Source: Deinococcus aetherius (lineage in GTDB: Bacteria > Deinococcota > Deinococci > Deinococcales > Deinococcaceae). From it: a DNA stretch of 64,000 bases. The notes under the pieces are model-generated. The model searched no databases, was not told where the DNA came from, and was given only the letters and a program-made list of their open reading frames with translations. The stretch's first letter is position 1; each line of letters opens with the position of its first letter. The position numbers were made by a program, and so were the translations under genes. Of this stretch, positions 63,465-64,000 are shown in pieces. The DNA is taken from NCBI RefSeq assembly GCF_025997855.1, contig NZ_AP026561.1:496001-560000 (forward strand). Reading direction: 5' to 3'.

Positions 63465-64000
63465 ATGCCTCGCCGCCAGAAGAACCCGCTGCGTGCCCTG
63501 ACGGATGAAGAGCGCGCCGTGTTGGCACGGCTCAGCCGGTCACACCACACCGCAGCGGCGGTCGTCAGCCGTGCCAAGACGCTGCTGGGGGTGGCCGCAG
63601 GCTTGCCCTACACCCAGGCGGCACGTGGGGCGGGGCGGACATCAGGTGAGGGGGTGGCGCATTTGGTCGCGCGCTTCAATCAGCATGGCCTCAAAGCACT
63701 GGACACCCGTCCAGGTGGTCGTCCCCCGGTGCTTTACGGTTCCGCTCAGCGGAGGCGCATTCTGGAAACCGCACGCCGGAAACCGGATCGAGAACAGGAC
63801 GGCACGGCCACCTGGTCCCTCGCTACCCTGCAACGCGTGCTGCGCCGTGAACCTGGTTTCGAGCACCTGAGTACCTACACCATCCTGAACGTCCTACACG
63901 AGGCGGGGCTAACCTGGCAGCGGGACCGCACCTGGTATGAGACGGGCACGGCCAAGCGGCAACGGAAGATGGGCGTTGTGGTGGTCACGGACCCCGATGC
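63465..64000 (+). CDS. IS630-like transposase, 5' part (runs off the window)
   Basis: 178 codons from ATG 63465 to the window end without a stop. The N-terminus is an HTH region typical of IS630 and related DDE transposases: [60 protein letters not shown], then a second [23 protein letters not shown]. The start of the catalytic domain (VVVVTDPDA) is just reached. A TA at 63430-63431 followed by GTGGGTCAGTTGGCACAGG may mark the left end of the element. Confidence 0.75.
   Translation, partial: MPRRQKNPLRALTDEERAVLARLSRSHHTAAAVVSRAKTLLGVAAGLPYTQAARGAGRTSGEGVAHLVARFNQHGLKALDTRPGGRPPVLYGSAQRRRILETARRKPDREQDGTATWSLATLQRVLRREPGFEHLSTYTILNVLHEAGLTWQRDRTWYETGTAKRQRKMGVVVVTDPD

Overview
The window looks like part of a Deinococcus plasmid or megaplasmid. 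This is inferred from high-GC coding with extreme third-position GC, frequent GTG/TTG starts, TANNNT -10 boxes lying 5-6 bp from start codons (leaderless genes), a single-stranded DNA-binding protein with two OB folds in one chain, and dense IS traffic (IS3, IS5/ISL2, IS6, IS21, IS630, IS1182 and an IS4-like element). No rRNA, tRNA or CRISPR array was seen.

Layout. 1-7.8 kb: a tightly overlapped plus-strand sugar catabolic operon: end of an ABC permease, DUF6259-like glycosidase, FGGY kinase, SDR, FAD oxidoreductase, phosphotriesterase-like hydrolase, KDPG-type aldolase and SIS protein. 8.4-10.7 kb: a MocR/PdxR-type regulator divergent from an EamA exporter, with two leaderless promoters packed into 16 bp. 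11.1-24.1 kb: a second sugar island: ArsR-type HTH regulator, GH2 glycosidase, binding protein, a MalF-MalG permease fused into one polypeptide, a BNR/ricin lipoprotein, an ADP-ribosylglycohydrolase homologue and a GH63/trehalase-like enzyme. IS6-type end relics lie on both sides of it. 25.5-29.9 kb, next to an IS3 element: a four-gene operon of molybdopterin oxidoreductase, small helical protein, formate/nitrite channel and HPP membrane protein, most likely nitrate/nitrite or formate metabolism.

30-36 kb: an IS3 scar and nucleotidyltransferase remnant, then a minus-strand Ugp-like ABC operon (two permeases, binding protein, PHP metallohydrolase, frameshifted TIM-barrel isomerase). 36-40.7 kb: an IS graveyard in which IS1182, IS6 and IS630 lie inside one another, ending in a truncated AspT/YidE-type transporter. 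40.7-43.6 kb: LuxR-type regulator and a ricin plus beta-helix lipoprotein with a strong terminator. 43.7-45.6 kb: an IS4-like transposase split by an IS5/ISL2 element. 45.9-49.9 kb: small accessory genes, including an XRE regulator with a HELGH peptidase, a zinc-ligand-less JAMM homologue and lipoproteins. 49.9-52.2 kb: gene-poor. 52.2-55.8 kb: plasmid-type genes (replication-relaxation-like protein, iteron-like repeats, ssb).

55.8-61.0 kb: a nested transposon. A 1.7-kb element sits in the T-tract of the ssb terminator and is itself split by an IS3 (IS407-type) and an IS21 element. Target duplications and reading frame allow the original transposase to be rejoined across both insertions. 61.0-64 kb: a truncated SF1 helicase, a VapBC-like toxin-antitoxin pair and the start of an IS630-like transposase running off the window.
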